A stretch of 64,000 nucleotides of DNA from an uncultured Flavobacterium sp. (GTDB lineage: Bacteria; Bacteroidota; Bacteroidia; Flavobacteriales; Flavobacteriaceae). The stretch covers positions 62,001 through 126,000 of the forward strand of contig NZ_CAMLDD010000006.1 of the NCBI RefSeq assembly GCF_946478785.1. The letters run 5' to 3'. The notes below the pieces were generated by a model. It had not been told where the DNA came from. It was given only the letters and a program-made list of their open reading frames with translations, and did no database searches. Positions 51,948-61,749 of the stretch are shown here, piece after piece. How positions within the stretch are numbered: the first letter of the stretch is position 1; the number at the start of each line of letters is the position of its first letter. The position numbers and the translations under genes are program-made.

Positions 51948-52547
51948 TTAATACGTGATTTTTCGATTTCGCTTATTTAAGTAATAATGCCAAAGCAAAT
52001 AGGTCGCATAAGATCGAAACGGACTCCATTGTTGGGCATGAATTTCCATCTCCTGTTTATCATGAATATTGAATAACTCTTTGATGGTATTTATTACTGC
52101 AATATCACCTAATGGAATCAAATCGGGTTCTTGCATACAGAACATCAAATAAATATCAATCGTCCAATTACCGATTCCTTTTAATTTGATGAGCTCTTCC
52201 CGAACTTTTTTTCCCGATTTTGTGGCTAAGCCTTCAATATCTAATTCTTTGTTCACAACAGCTTCTGCAAGAATCTTGATATATGTTGTTTTTTGACGGC
52301 TTACACCCAGATTTCTAAATTCTTCATTCGGTAAAACCAACATAGTTTCAGGATTGCAAATTGTATAGTTTTTAATTTTTAAAAATGTGGCTTTCGCCGA
52401 ATCTATAGAAACTTGTTGTTCGAGAATTAATAAAACCAAAGTTTCAAAACCCTGAGGACGTTTTGGAATGGTTGGCAATCCATATTTTTCAATAATCTCC
52501 TTAAATATTGAATTTTTGGTTAATAAAAAATCGAAAGCTTCTTGCAT
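51948..52547 (-). CDS. DNA-3-methyladenine glycosylase-like HhH-GPD protein (AlkA type)
   Basis: The 199-residue protein has the helix-hairpin-helix LIKLKGIGNWTIDIYLMF and, a few residues later, DLIPLGDIAV with the catalytic Asp. LEQQVSIDSA is also typical of AlkA-like glycosylases. It removes alkylated purines in base excision repair. It lacks the N-terminal domain of E. coli AlkA and so belongs to the short form. The gene stands alone after the ppa gene. Confidence 0.88.
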   Translation of the reverse strand: MQEAFDFLLTKNSIFKEIIEKYGLPTIPKRPQGFETLVLLILEQQVSIDSAKATFLKIKNYTICNPETMLVLPNEEFRNLGVSRQKTTYIKILAEAVVNKELDIEGLATKSGKKVREELIKLKGIGNWTIDIYLMFCMQEPDLIPLGDIAVINTIKELFNIHDKQEMEIHAQQWSPFRSYATYLLWHYYLNKRNRKITY

Positions 52548-52657
52548 AACGTGTTTTTGAGTCCCGATTAGAAGTGTAAATCCTTTTATTTTTTCCTTTA
52601 AAAAATAAAAAATTGAAACGGATAGTGGGATTGGCTTCTAAAATTAAATAAAAAAAG

Positions 52658-52724
52658 AATCTCGCAAAGGCGCAGAAACGCAAAGAATTTTAAAAACTTA
52701 GCGACTTGGCGTCTTTGCGAGATT
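52658..52724. repeat. AATCTCGCAAAG inverted repeat
   Basis: AATCTCGCAAAGGCGC (52658-52673) and GCGTCTTTGCGAGATT (52709-52724) are complementary except at one position. I recognise this as a common flavobacterial intergenic repeat. It lies between the DUF5686 gene end and the AlkA-like gene start on the minus strand. Confidence 0.8.
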
Positions 52725-52749
52725 ATTAAAAGTTTGAACTTTAAAATTT

Positions 52750-55251
52750 TTAGAAATAGAATCCGAAAGATCCTTTTACTGCAAATTTAGCGGCATCCGG
52801 CATATCCAAATAATTTCCTCTCCATGAAAAATCAATTCTGAAAACTTTAAAAATATTCCCAATTCCGGCGTTGTATTCCCAATATATATTTTCTGGTGCA
52901 TTATAAGGCAAACCAGAAGCGTTAATGGCTCTATTTTCATCAGAAATTGTTCCATGAACTGCTCTGACACCCACAAATTCTCTCCAGTTTAATTTTCTCA
53001 TAAATGGAATTCTGGCAAATATTCTTCCTCCAAAATCATGATTCCATTGCAATGTAGTGTATTGATCAGTGACAAATTCGTAGAAATTCAGGTTACTAAA
53101 AGTATTTTCTATTGTAAAATACGTTTGATTACCCGGAATTACACTCATTAGACCTAACGGAATGGTTCCGAAAGTTTTTCCCGTTTCAAGTATAATATTT
53201 GTTCTTCCTAAAGGTCCTATAATAATGGGCTGTCTATAAAACAACTGTACTTTTTCATAAGCAAAATCACTATTTAAAACACCTTTAATACCATAAGTGA
53301 AATTAACAAAGAAGTGACTAAACGGACTGTCAACAAGATCACGCTCAACTCCATAACCGATGGTTTTGCGATTTGGCATAAACTCAAACTGAATATTAGC
53401 CTCGGTTTGTGTTACTTTACTTTCAACAACACCAGCCGGATTTGAAACCGATGGTAAAGTCTTATAATAATCTAAACTAAATGTTGGAGATGCCGATTCT
53501 AATGTCCGATACGAGAAACCTGTAGAAACTATGAAATTCTTCTTAGCTTCCATTTCAACAGAAACATTACTCAAATTAATATTCGTCAATTTTCCGTTAC
53601 TTCCTGTAGTAAATAAAGCCGAAGAAGCAAAACTCCTCCCTAAAACATCATTTGTTGAGGTTAAACTTGCACCAATCTGCTCGATGTCACGTCTGTTACC
53701 TCCGGAAATAATCAATCGGTTTTTCTTATCGAGCATCCATTTTCCGGAAACTCCATATTTGAATTTATTGTCATCAAAACCATATGCTGTATAGGCTTGT
53801 ATACGCCATGGATCATTTGGACCAAAGTAGGTCCTTCCTCCTACTCTTAACCGCAGACCTTCAACTTCATTATATCCAAATGTGGAAAAGATAGGACCGT
53901 AATCAAAGTTTTTAAATTCTATATAACCGCTTCCTAAAATAGAAACAAGATTATACAATTGCTTAAATTTTTTGACAGTCTGCAAAGTATCCAGCATTTT
54001 GTAAATACCCTGTTCGTCTTTATTCAATTTTTCAAAACGATTTTCATCCCAGAATTCATCCGGCCGGTCATAAACAGCATTGTCTATATAATTGACTTCT
54101 TCTTTATAAAATTTTTCAGGTTTCTGAATATTGAATTTATGGTTTCGATATAATGTGGTACGCTTTCCATAAACTCCTTTTGATTTTTCTTTTTTGTTTA
54201 AAGCAAAATCAGACATCATATAATCTCGTGTCAAAAGGAAAACCGAATCATTTTCTACTTCAAATTCCTGCTCGATATAAATATCTTTTACCCAGTTAAT
54301 ATTGGCACTTTTGGTAACACCCATATTAATTTTCTTGATAGCAAAAGTGGTGTCGTTTACCCAAAAATCACCTTTAAAAGTCAGTTCGTTTTTACGCCTT
54401 GGATAAAAAACAATATTATAACACCATTTTTTATCAATGTAAGCACTGTCTTTCAGGACATAATTATAGACATCAATTCCTGTTTTTGAAAGCGGGCTTG
54501 TGAAACTTTTATCAAAAAATTTCAAATGATTGTCGTAAATATTATAATCAGAATAAAGGTCTTTTACAAAAGATAAAATTTGCTGATTTCCGTTGAAGCC
54601 AGACATTTTGTTTCCTGTAATATTTTCTTTTACTTTCTTTAATTTATTATCCCCATAAACATCGTAAACAGATTCATTGATAAAAATTGGCAGATACGTT
54701 TTTCCGGTAACATCAGAAGTATCAACATGGTTGAAAACAAACTCCATTCCTTTAAAAAGCTTGTTTTTCATAAAAGTACTGTCAATCGTGTTCATATCAA
54801 ACTCGACTTTTTCGTACTTCTGCATTTGATACTGATTAAATATGTAAAGACCGTTTTTACGTTTTCTCTCCCATATTTTTCTCAAAATATCCAAAGCAGG
54901 ATTATTTTTTTTAGATGTTTTTCCAGTAAAAATTACAACTTCACTAAGTGCTTCAGGTTCACTTAAAATAATTTTGAAATTATAATTTACAGCTTTTTCC
55001 AAAGGAACTTCCTTATCTGAAAAACCTGCCGAAGTAACCAATAAAGCTGTATATGTATTTGGTGATTCCAAATAAAAGCGCCCATCTTCATTAGAAACTA
55101 TACCGGTATTGGAACCTTTAAAAACAACATTTGCAAACGGAATAGGCTGATTGGATTTATCCGTGACAATTCCACTCACTTTCGTTTGTGCGAAGACAAT
55201 ATTCGCAAAAGCAAATACAAAAAACAGGCTGAGCAAAATTATTCTTTTCAT
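52750..55251 (-). CDS. DUF5686 outer-membrane protein with carboxypeptidase-regulatory-like domain
   Basis: From the ATG at 55251 the 833-residue product has a signal peptide (IILLSLFFVFAFANIVFAQ). A CarboxypepD_reg-like domain follows (VSGIVTDKSNQPIPFANVVFKG), and then the long DUF5686 region (ALDILRKIWERKRKNGLY early, beta-barrel-like strands later), ending in an aromatic FGFYF. Such proteins are predicted outer-membrane barrels of Bacteroidetes with unknown function. It has no partner gene here. A terminator for the upstream pdhB gene lies in front of it. Confidence 0.88.
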   Translation of the reverse strand: MKRIILLSLFFVFAFANIVFAQTKVSGIVTDKSNQPIPFANVVFKGSNTGIVSNEDGRFYLESPNTYTALLVTSAGFSDKEVPLEKAVNYNFKIILSEPEALSEVVIFTGKTSKKNNPALDILRKIWERKRKNGLYIFNQYQMQKYEKVEFDMNTIDSTFMKNKLFKGMEFVFNHVDTSDVTGKTYLPIFINESVYDVYGDNKLKKVKENITGNKMSGFNGNQQILSFVKDLYSDYNIYDNHLKFFDKSFTSPLSKTGIDVYNYVLKDSAYIDKKWCYNIVFYPRRKNELTFKGDFWVNDTTFAIKKINMGVTKSANINWVKDIYIEQEFEVENDSVFLLTRDYMMSDFALNKKEKSKGVYGKRTTLYRNHKFNIQKPEKFYKEEVNYIDNAVYDRPDEFWDENRFEKLNKDEQGIYKMLDTLQTVKKFKQLYNLVSILGSGYIEFKNFDYGPIFSTFGYNEVEGLRLRVGGRTYFGPNDPWRIQAYTAYGFDDNKFKYGVSGKWMLDKKNRLIISGGNRRDIEQIGASLTSTNDVLGRSFASSALFTTGSNGKLTNINLSNVSVEMEAKKNFIVSTGFSYRTLESASPTFSLDYYKTLPSVSNPAGVVESKVTQTEANIQFEFMPNRKTIGYGVERDLVDSPFSHFFVNFTYGIKGVLNSDFAYEKVQLFYRQPIIIGPLGRTNIILETGKTFGTIPLGLMSVIPGNQTYFTIENTFSNLNFYEFVTDQYTTLQWNHDFGGRIFARIPFMRKLNWREFVGVRAVHGTISDENRAINASGLPYNAPENIYWEYNAGIGNIFKVFRIDFSWRGNYLDMPDAAKFAVKGSFGFYF

Positions 55252-55262
55252 ATCCGGCAAAA

Positions 55263-55298
55263 AAAAACTTCATCAATTAATTATGACTGATGAAGTTT
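55263..55298 (-). terminator. terminator of pdhB
   Basis: AACTTCATCA and TGATGAAGTT pair around ATTAATTATGAC; on the minus strand nine T follow. It is 20 bp after the pdhB stop. Confidence 0.88.
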
Positions 55299-55318
55299 TA
55301 TAAGTATTGTTTAATTTA

Positions 55319-56296
55319 CTATTTGTACATTACTTTCTTTACTGCTTTTACTACATCAGCTGCATTTGGCAACCAGTCTTTTAGTAAAACAGGAGAGTAA
55401 GGCGCAGGAGTATCTGCAGTTGTAATACGTTGAATTGGAGCATCAAGAAAATCAAAAGCCTGTTCCTGAACGATATAAGTTATTTCAGATGAAATACTTG
55501 CAAATGGCCAGGCTTCTTCTAAAATTACCAAACGATTTGTTTTTTTAACTGATTTCAAGATCGCTTCGTTATCCATTGGACGAACTGTTCTTAAATCGAT
55601 AATCTCACATGAAATCCCTTCTTTAGCTAATTCATCTGCAGCGATATAAGCCTCTTTAATAATTTTACCGAAAGAAACGATAGTCACATCTGTACCTTCA
55701 CGTTTAATATCAGCAACTCCTAATGGAATAGTATATTCCCCGTCCGGCACTTCGCCTTTGTCACCATACATTTGCTCAGATTCCATAAAAATTACAGGAT
55801 CATTATCACGAATAGCAGATTTTAAAAGTCCTTTTGCATCATAAGGATTTGATGGTACAACCACTTTTAAACCCGGAGTATTAGCAAACCAGTTTTCTAA
55901 AGCCTGAGAGTGTGTTGCTCCTAATTGACCTGCAGAAGCAGTTGGTCCGCGGAAAACGATAGGCACATTGAATTGTCCACCAGTCATTTGACGCATTTTA
56001 GCAGCGTTATTTATAATTTGATCAATACCTACTAAACAGAAGTTGAAAGTCATATATTCTACAATCGGACGACAGCCATTCATCGCTGACCCTACTGCAA
56101 TTCCTGTAAATCCAAGCTCAGCAATTGGAGTATCGATTACTCTTTTTTCGCCAAACTCAGCAAGCATTCCTTTTGAAGCTTTGTATGCTCCGTTGTATTC
56201 TGCAACTTCTTCGCCCATTAAATATATGGATTCATCGTGACGCATTTCTTCGCTCATCGCTTCGCAAATGGCCTCTCTAAATTGTATTGTTCTCAT
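55319..56296 (-). CDS. pdhB: pyruvate dehydrogenase E1 component, beta subunit
   Basis: The 325-residue protein has the transketolase-like pyrimidine-binding half (REAICEAMSEEMRHDESIYLMGEEVAEYNGAY-type start, GFTGIAVGSAMNG, FRGPTASAGQLGATHSQ) and the C-terminal transketolase domain (VRPMDNEAILKSVKKTNRLVILEEAWP). It pairs with an E1 alpha subunit that is not in this window, to decarboxylate pyruvate with thiamine diphosphate. It is transcribed divergently from the etfBA genes across a 485-bp gap. Confidence 0.95.
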   Translation of the reverse strand: MRTIQFREAICEAMSEEMRHDESIYLMGEEVAEYNGAYKASKGMLAEFGEKRVIDTPIAELGFTGIAVGSAMNGCRPIVEYMTFNFCLVGIDQIINNAAKMRQMTGGQFNVPIVFRGPTASAGQLGATHSQALENWFANTPGLKVVVPSNPYDAKGLLKSAIRDNDPVIFMESEQMYGDKGEVPDGEYTIPLGVADIKREGTDVTIVSFGKIIKEAYIAADELAKEGISCEIIDLRTVRPMDNEAILKSVKKTNRLVILEEAWPFASISSEITYIVQEQAFDFLDAPIQRITTADTPAPYSPVLLKDWLPNAADVVKAVKKVMYK

Positions 56297-56327
56297 AGTT
56301 GTATATTATGTTCTTTTTTCTGATGAG

Positions 56328-56335
56328 CAAAAATA
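56328..56335 (-). promoter_or_regulatory. promoter -7 element of pdhB
   Basis: TATTTTTG on the minus strand fits TAnnTTTG, 32 bp before the pdhB ATG. The -33 box is not clear. Confidence 0.5.
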
Positions 56336-56340
56336 AATAT

Positions 56341-56735
56341 TTTAAATAACTTAAAAGCATAAATTGAGTTTAAAATAACAGTAACTTCTCCTTCTTCTTT
56401 CACTTTTAACTTTTTAAAATTTATTGTGATATTTACAAAATAGATATAAAGCTTCTTTTCCTTCCTAAAAGATATTTCATAAAAACTCAATTTTACTTGC
56501 TTTATTTCTAAAAACATATGAAATATTTTCAAATGAGAATGCTACTACAAACACTAATCACCTACTATCAAGCATTATACAAGTTTTAAAAAAACAAGAG
56601 TTCCCAAATAATAAATATTATTCAATGAAAATTTATTATTGATTTCTGTTTAAAAACGTCCAAAAATCACCAATCTTCGAAATCGAAATAGTTTTTAAAA
56701 ATATTATGCATGCATAGTATAATTATTCCAAATTA
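56341..56735. other. AT-rich intergenic region between pdhB and etfB, no gene seen
   Basis: I see no convincing coding region here. A minus-strand open frame of 79 codons at 56293-56532 has a composition (Phe, Lys, Ile rich) expected of non-coding AT-rich DNA and overlaps the pdhB promoter. The region contains divergent promoters near its two ends. Confidence 0.5.
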
Positions 56736-56740
56736 AATTC

Positions 56741-56748
56741 TAAATTTG
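56741..56748 (+). promoter_or_regulatory. promoter -7 element of etfBA
   Basis: TAAATTTG fits TAnnTTTG and is 33 bp before the etfB ATG. No clear TTG box is seen at -33. Confidence 0.5.
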
Positions 56749-56781
56749 TAAAAGAAATTAATAAATATAAAATATATACTT

Positions 56782-57528
56782 ATGAAAATATTAGTTTGCA
56801 TCAGCCATGTGCCTGATACTACTTCAAAAATTAACTTCTCTAATGGTGACTCAGAATTCGATACAAATGGTGTACAATATGTAATTAATCCTAATGACGA
56901 GTTTGGTTTAACACGTGCAATTTGGTTTCAGGAGCAGCAAGGAGCTAATGTAACAGTTGTAAATGTTGGAGGCCCTGATACAGAACCTACTTTACGTAAA
57001 GCATTAGCAATTGGCGCAAATGAAGCTATTCGTGTAAATGCAAACCCTACTGACGGCTTTTTTGTTGCAAAACAATTAGCAGAAGTAATTAAAAATGGTG
57101 GTTACGATTTAGTAATTGCCGGAAAAGAATCTTTAGATTATAATGGTGGAATGGTTCCTGGAATGATTGCAGGAATTTTAGGTTCTAACTTTTTAAACTC
57201 TTGTACATCGCTAACAGTTGACGGAAACAATGTAAAAGCAGTTCGCGAAATCGATGGTGGAAAAGAAACTGTAAGCACTACCCTTCCTTTAATTATTGGT
57301 GGTCAAAAAGGTCTTGTTGAAGAAAAAGATCTTCGTATTCCCAACATGAGAGGAATTATGACAGCCAGAACAAAAGCCTTGACTATTCTGGAGCCAGTTG
57401 ACGCTCCTGTTAATACAAAAGCAGTAAAATTTGAAAAACCAGCTCCTAAATCAGCAGTAAAACTAATTTCTCCTGATAATTTAGACGAGCTAATCAATTT
57501 ATTACACAACGAAGCAAAAGTAATCTAG
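56782..57528 (+). CDS. etfB: electron transfer flavoprotein, beta subunit
   Basis: The 248-residue protein has the ETF beta start MKILVCISHVPDTTSKINF, the AMP/nucleotide loop region DYNGGMVPGMIAGILG, and the conserved LRIPNMRGIMTARTK near the end. With EtfA it takes electrons from acyl-CoA dehydrogenases and passes them to the quinone pool through ETF dehydrogenase. It is followed by etfA after 66 bp that contain intergenic repeat words. Confidence 0.95.
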   Translation: MKILVCISHVPDTTSKINFSNGDSEFDTNGVQYVINPNDEFGLTRAIWFQEQQGANVTVVNVGGPDTEPTLRKALAIGANEAIRVNANPTDGFFVAKQLAEVIKNGGYDLVIAGKESLDYNGGMVPGMIAGILGSNFLNSCTSLTVDGNNVKAVREIDGGKETVSTTLPLIIGGQKGLVEEKDLRIPNMRGIMTARTKALTILEPVDAPVNTKAVKFEKPAPKSAVKLISPDNLDELINLLHNEAKVI

Positions 57529-57529
57529 T

Positions 57530-57585
57530 AATCAGTTTTTAGTATTCAGTTACGAACTTGAAACCTGAAACTAATAACCTTTAAA
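57530..57585. repeat. repeat words between etfB and etfA
   Basis: ATCAGTTTTTAGTATTCAGTTA is the inverse of the sequence near 20333-20356, and CTTGAAACCTGAAACTA is the inverse of the GTTTCAGGTTTCAAG words in the cys cluster (12930 and 13950). The gap holds only these words. Confidence 0.6.
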
Positions 57586-57594
57586 CAAAAAATC

Positions 57595-58563
57595 ATGTCA
57601 ATATTAATATATGCAGAATCTGCAGAAGGAAAATTTAAAAAAGTGGCGTTTGAATTAGCTTCTTACGCTAAAAAAGTAGCAGAATCTTTAGGAACAACCG
57701 TAACTGCTTTAACTATAAACAATAGTGATGTAAGTGAATTATCAAAATACGGAGTTGATAAGGTATTAAAAGTTAGCAACGATAAATTAGCAGGTTTTAC
57801 AGCTAAGGCTTACGCCGATGTAATCAAACAAGCTGCTGAAAAAGAAGGGACAAAAGTAGTTTTACTTTCTTCTACAACAGACAGTATTTATCTTTCATCA
57901 TTAGTAGCAGTAGCTCTAAATGCTGGTTTTGCTTCAAATGTTGTTGGACTACCGGTAAGCACTTCACCTTTTCAGGTAAAAAGAAATGCTTTCTCAAACA
58001 AAGCTTTCAATATTACAGAAATCAATACAGATATAAAAGTTCTTGGTTTGGCTAAAAACTCTTACGGAATTTTCGAAAGTGCAGAATCTGCAACTGAAGA
58101 AGATTTCAACCCAACAATTGGAGACAATGATTTTGGTGTAAAAGTAGAATCTGTTGAAAAAGTAAGCGGAAAAGTATCTATTGCTGATGCTGACATTGTA
58201 GTTTCTGGCGGACGCGGATTAAAAGGTCCTGAAAACTGGAACCTAATTGAAGATTTAGCTGCTGCATTAGGTGCAGCAACTGCCTGTTCTAAACCGGTTT
58301 CTGATTTAGGATGGAGGCCTCATAGCGAACACGTTGGACAAACAGGAAAACCAGTTGCTACCAATTTATATATTGCAGTAGGAATCTCAGGTGCTATCCA
58401 GCATATTGCAGGCATCAACTCATCAAAAGTAAAAGTGGTTATCAATAGTGACCCTGAAGCTCCTTTCTTTAAAGTAGCTGACTATGGTGTTGTTGGAGAT
58501 GCTTTTGAAATCGTACCTAAATTAACAGAGAAATTAAAAGCTTTTAAAGCACAACATTCTTAA
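57595..58563 (+). CDS. etfA: electron transfer flavoprotein, alpha subunit
   Basis: The 322-residue protein has the C-terminal FAD-binding signature [21 protein letters not shown] followed by [35 protein letters not shown]. These residues hold the FAD between the two subunits. N-terminal residues 1-190 form the subunit interface domain. It is co-transcribed with etfB and ended by a long-loop terminator. Confidence 0.95.
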   Translation: MSILIYAESAEGKFKKVAFELASYAKKVAESLGTTVTALTINNSDVSELSKYGVDKVLKVSNDKLAGFTAKAYADVIKQAAEKEGTKVVLLSSTTDSIYLSSLVAVALNAGFASNVVGLPVSTSPFQVKRNAFSNKAFNITEINTDIKVLGLAKNSYGIFESAESATEEDFNPTIGDNDFGVKVESVEKVSGKVSIADADIVVSGGRGLKGPENWNLIEDLAAALGAATACSKPVSDLGWRPHSEHVGQTGKPVATNLYIAVGISGAIQHIAGINSSKVKVVINSDPEAPFFKVADYGVVGDAFEIVPKLTEKLKAFKAQHS

Positions 58564-58587
58564 TTTAAGAAATTCTCTATAAAAATA

Positions 58588-58640
58588 TAGCTGCCTAAAA
58601 ATAAGATAATTGTATCTTTGTTTTAGGTAGCTTTTTTGTT
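58588..58640 (+). terminator. terminator of etfBA
   Basis: AGCTGCCTAAAA and TTTTAGGTAGCT pair across a 27-nt loop and are followed by TTTTTTG. Confidence 0.75.
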
Positions 58641-58729
58641 CCATAATTTTTGATTAAAATTGCACCTTTATTTTCCAATCAAAAAAAGTATTAAAATGAG
58701 GCATTAAGTGCCCTTTTTTAACCATAAAT

Positions 58730-59353
58730 ATGAGTCTAGTAAAATTATCCATAAAGGGAATATCATACAGTCAAACTCAAAATGGCGCTTATGCCTTAAT
58801 TTTGAATGAAGTTGATGGTGAAAGAAAATTACCAATTGTTATCGGTGCTTTTGAAGCCCAATCAATTGCTATTGCCTTAGAAAAAGAAATCAAACCACCT
58901 CGCCCGCTAACACACGATTTATTCAAGAACTTTGCTGAAAGATTTGATATTGTCGTAAAACAAGTCATTATTCACAAACTTGTTGATGGCGTTTTTTATT
59001 CAAGTTTAATCTGCGAAAGAGATAAAATTGAAGAAATTATAGACGCTAGAACATCAGATGCAATTGCATTGGCATTGCGTTTTAGCGCTCCGATTTTTAC
59101 CTATAAAAATATTTTAGATAAAGCTGGAATCTATTTAAAGTCAAATACTGCTGAAACTGATCAGGGAGCGCAAGAAATCGATGATGCTCTTTCCAATCCG
59201 GAAACTTTCGGACACGAAGAAGAAACAAACCAGTCCGGAGATGTATATGCCAAACATAGTTTACAGGAACTAAACGAACTTTTAGACCAGGCAGTTTCTC
59301 AGGAAGATTACGAAAAAGCTGCTAAAATTAGAGACGAAATCTCGAAAAGATAG
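58730..59353 (+). CDS. bifunctional nuclease (DUF151) with UvrB/UvrC motif
   Basis: The first 130 residues of this 207-residue protein form the bifunctional nuclease domain (LPIVIGAFEAQSIAIALE, PPRPLTHDLF, DARTSDAIALALRFSAPIF). Residues about 175-205 are a UVR motif (LDQAVSQEDYEKAAKIRDEI). Members described in plants and Mycobacterium have nuclease activity. In Bacteroidetes this form is common, and its biological task is not settled. It is followed by thyA. Confidence 0.9.
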   Translation: MSLVKLSIKGISYSQTQNGAYALILNEVDGERKLPIVIGAFEAQSIAIALEKEIKPPRPLTHDLFKNFAERFDIVVKQVIIHKLVDGVFYSSLICERDKIEEIIDARTSDAIALALRFSAPIFTYKNILDKAGIYLKSNTAETDQGAQEIDDALSNPETFGHEEETNQSGDVYAKHSLQELNELLDQAVSQEDYEKAAKIRDEISKR

Positions 59354-59429
59354 ATTTGATGATTAATCGTGGAATCTGTTTATTCGTTAAATCGATTAAA
59401 CAATTAAACGAATAACCAAATAAAAAAAG

Positions 59430-60281
59430 ATGAAGCAATACTTAGATTTAGTAAAACATGTTTTAGAAAACGGCTGCCAAAAAGGAGACCGAACAGGAAC
59501 AGGAACAAAAAGTGTCTTCGGTTACCAAATGCGTTTTGATTTAAGTGAAGGTTTCCCAATGGTTACAACCAAAAAATTACACTTAAAATCAATTATTTAC
59601 GAATTGCTTTGGTTTTTAAAGGGTGATACCAATATTAAATATCTTCAGGAAAACGGAGTAAAAATCTGGGATGCCTGGGCAGATTCTAATGGCGATTTAG
59701 GGCCAGTTTACGGACACCAATGGCGCAATTGGAACAGCGAAGAAATCGACCAAATTTCTGAATTGATTACCGAATTAAAAACAAATCCAAATAGCCGAAG
59801 AATGCTGGTTTCAGCATGGAACCCTTCAGTTTTACCTGATACTACGAAATTATTTGAAGAAAATGTAGCGAATAACAAAGCAGCTTTACCTCCTTGTCAC
59901 GCTTTTTTTCAGTTTTATGTTTCGAGTCCCGATGTTGAAAAAGGCGAAACAAAAGGAAAACTTTCTTGTCAGTTATACCAACGAAGTGCTGATATCTTTT
60001 TAGGTGTCCCTTTTAATATTGCTTCGTATGCATTGTTAACTATGATGATTGCTCAGGTTTGTGATTTAGAATATGGTGAATTCATTCACACTTTTGGTGA
60101 CGCACATATTTATAATAATCATTTTGAGCAACTGGAACTGCAATTAACCCGCGAGCCAAAACCATTGCCAAAAATGATATTAAATCCTCAAATTAAAAAC
60201 ATCTTTGATTTTGATTATAACGACTTTACCCTTTTAGATTACGAACCTCATGCAGGGATAAAAGGTAGTGTTGCAGTATGA
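59430..60281 (+). CDS. thyA: thymidylate synthase
   Basis: The 283-residue enzyme methylates dUMP with methylene-tetrahydrofolate. It has [20 protein letters not shown], the catalytic Cys in [12 protein letters not shown], and [23 protein letters not shown] short extra loop ([11 protein letters not shown] before the Cys, and [12 protein letters not shown] after) makes it longer than the 264 residues of E. coli. The dihydrofolate it releases is recycled by the DHFR gene 0.9 kb downstream. Confidence 0.97.
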   Translation: MKQYLDLVKHVLENGCQKGDRTGTGTKSVFGYQMRFDLSEGFPMVTTKKLHLKSIIYELLWFLKGDTNIKYLQENGVKIWDAWADSNGDLGPVYGHQWRNWNSEEIDQISELITELKTNPNSRRMLVSAWNPSVLPDTTKLFEENVANNKAALPPCHAFFQFYVSSPDVEKGETKGKLSCQLYQRSADIFLGVPFNIASYALLTMMIAQVCDLEYGEFIHTFGDAHIYNNHFEQLELQLTREPKPLPKMILNPQIKNIFDFDYNDFTLLDYEPHAGIKGSVAV

Positions 60282-60282
60282 A

Positions 60283-60316
60283 AATAAAATCCGCTCAAAT
60301 TAAAGCGGATTTTTTT
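60283..60316. terminator. bidirectional terminator after thyA
   Basis: AAATCCGCT and AGCGGATTT form a stem around CAAATTAA, with A-rich and T-rich flanks. It serves thyA and the convergent CBM48-like gene. Confidence 0.88.
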
Positions 60317-60611
60317 ATACTACCAAGACACTATTTTCACTTCCGGCAAAGTCATTCCATTTATAAGAATCTGCTTCCGGATCGTTGATATAGAGTCCAT
60401 CAACTACATACTTAAATTCATAAACAGCATCTTTAACTAAATCATAAGTAGCTTTAAAAGTTCCGTTTTTTAGCTTACTCAAAGTTCCTTCTTCTATATT
60501 CCAGTTATTAAAATCCCCAACTACCGCGGCAGAATTAGCCTCTTTCGCTTCAATTGCAAATGTTACTTTACAAACTGGTTTCGTTTTTACAAATTGCTTT
60601 TTTAAAGACAT
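60315..60611 (-). CDS. CBM48/AMPK-like glycogen-binding domain protein
   Basis: From the ATG at 60611 the 98-residue product is a single early-set domain: VTFAIEAKEANSAAVVGDFNNWN, then the FKATYDLVKDAVYEFKYVVDG strand pair and a YKWNDFAGSENSVLVV end. This matches the isoamylase N-terminal/AMPK beta glycogen-binding family. In-frame starts at 60635 and 60668 would add residues without clear homology. It has no catalytic domain and no glycogen gene nearby. It may bind alpha-glucan or serve as a small regulatory module. Confidence 0.85.
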   Translation of the reverse strand: MSLKKQFVKTKPVCKVTFAIEAKEANSAAVVGDFNNWNIEEGTLSKLKNGTFKATYDLVKDAVYEFKYVVDGLYINDPEADSYKWNDFAGSENSVLVV

Positions 60612-60849
60612 AACTGTTTCATTTTTAGTTTTATACATCAAAGTTCGCAAATTCAGTTGAGTAAACAATGCCCTTTCGTATGATTTGTTATTATAGCAAT
60701 TAAAAACTATATTTTTACATCATTACTAATTTTAAGCTTTTAAATTTATGAATTCGGATTTACAGTTTATTTCTGGACAAATATTATTTATTCAAAATAG
60801 TGAGTTTTCAAAATAAATTATAACTTTATAATCTTATTTGACTTAAATT

Positions 60850-61194
60850 ATGGAAAAAGAAGTGCATGAACAGTACGAGTATGCTCGTAAAAGGATCAGA
60901 CAGAAAAAAGCATTATATTTTCATTTTGTCCTTTTTCTGTTAGGAAGTTTATTTCTATTTGTTGCTAATAGATTTTTTGGTTTTAGTATTGGAACAGAAC
61001 AAAATTGGTGCATTTGGATCATTACTTCATGGCTCTTTATCTTTATTCTGCACTTCATAAAAATCTATATAACGGACAGATTCATGAACAAAAAGTGGGA
61101 AAGAGAGCAAATTGACCGATTGGTTGCCCTTCAACAGAAGAGAATTAATCAATTAGAATCTTCCATCAATGATAATCCTGAAAATAAAATCTAG
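60850..61194 (+). CDS. 2TM domain protein
   Basis: The 114-residue protein has two membrane helices (about 21-42 and 55-75) with a short loop, preceded by the conserved YARKRIRQKKALYFHFVLFLLGS and followed by a charged coiled-coil-like end. This is the 2TM domain, common in Bacteroidetes and sometimes fused to histidine kinases. The gene precedes folA by 12 bp. Its role is unknown. Confidence 0.85.
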   Translation: MEKEVHEQYEYARKRIRQKKALYFHFVLFLLGSLFLFVANRFFGFSIGTEQNWCIWIITSWLFIFILHFIKIYITDRFMNKKWEREQIDRLVALQQKRINQLESSINDNPENKI

Positions 61195-61206
61195 TCTTAA
61201 TACACT

Positions 61207-61689
61207 ATGCTTATAATGATAGCGGCTGTTGCCGAAAACAATGCACTTGGAAAAAAAAATAAATTAGTCTGGCATCTCCCAAACGATTTTAAAAGATTCA
61301 AATCTCTTACTACCAATCACCATATCATAATGGGACGAAAAACTTTTGAAAGTTTCCCAAAACCATTACCCAACAGAACACATATTGTAATATCCCGACA
61401 AGAAAACTATAATCCGGGAGGCTGTATCGTTGTTGACAGTATTGAAAAAGCGATTGGACTTTGCCCTGAAAATGACGATTCGTACATTATAGGAGGTGGA
61501 GAAATTTACACTTTAGGATTACAATATGCTGATATTATGGAAATCACACGTGTACACCATACTTTTGAAGCTGATGCCTTTTTTCCTAAAATCAATGAAA
61601 GGGAATGGGAGTTGGTAGAAACTGAAGCTAATTTTAAAGATGAGACACATCTCTATGATTATACTTATGAGACATACATTAAAAAATAA
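61207..61689 (+). CDS. folA: dihydrofolate reductase
   Basis: The 160-residue enzyme reduces dihydrofolate with NADPH. It has AAVAENNALGKKNKLVWHLPNDFKRFK with the catalytic acidic residue, IIMGRKTFESFP, and YIIGGGEIYTLGL. Length and motifs are standard. It supports the thyA reaction encoded upstream and feeds the folate used by the split methionine synthase. It is preceded closely by the 2TM gene and followed by a terminator. Confidence 0.96.
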   Translation: MLIMIAAVAENNALGKKNKLVWHLPNDFKRFKSLTTNHHIIMGRKTFESFPKPLPNRTHIVISRQENYNPGGCIVVDSIEKAIGLCPENDDSYIIGGGEIYTLGLQYADIMEITRVHHTFEADAFFPKINEREWELVETEANFKDETHLYDYTYETYIKK

Positions 61690-61724
61690 AAAAACATCCT
61701 CAATTGCTTGAGGATGTTTTTATT
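61690..61724 (+). terminator. terminator of folA
   Basis: ACATCCTCAA and TTGAGGATGT pair around TTGC and are followed by TTTTATTT. Confidence 0.88.
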
Positions 61725-61749
61725 TAAATCCAATGATTAGAGCAATGAC

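Noticed and set aside
52501..52683. 60-codon minus-strand frame upstream of the AlkA-like gene
   Set aside because: It is built from an intergenic inverted repeat and overlaps the start of the glycosylase gene in another frame.
56293..56532. 79-codon minus-strand frame before pdhB
   Set aside because: It overlaps the pdhB start and promoter, is dominated by Phe, Lys and Ile as expected for random AT-rich DNA, and shows no motif.
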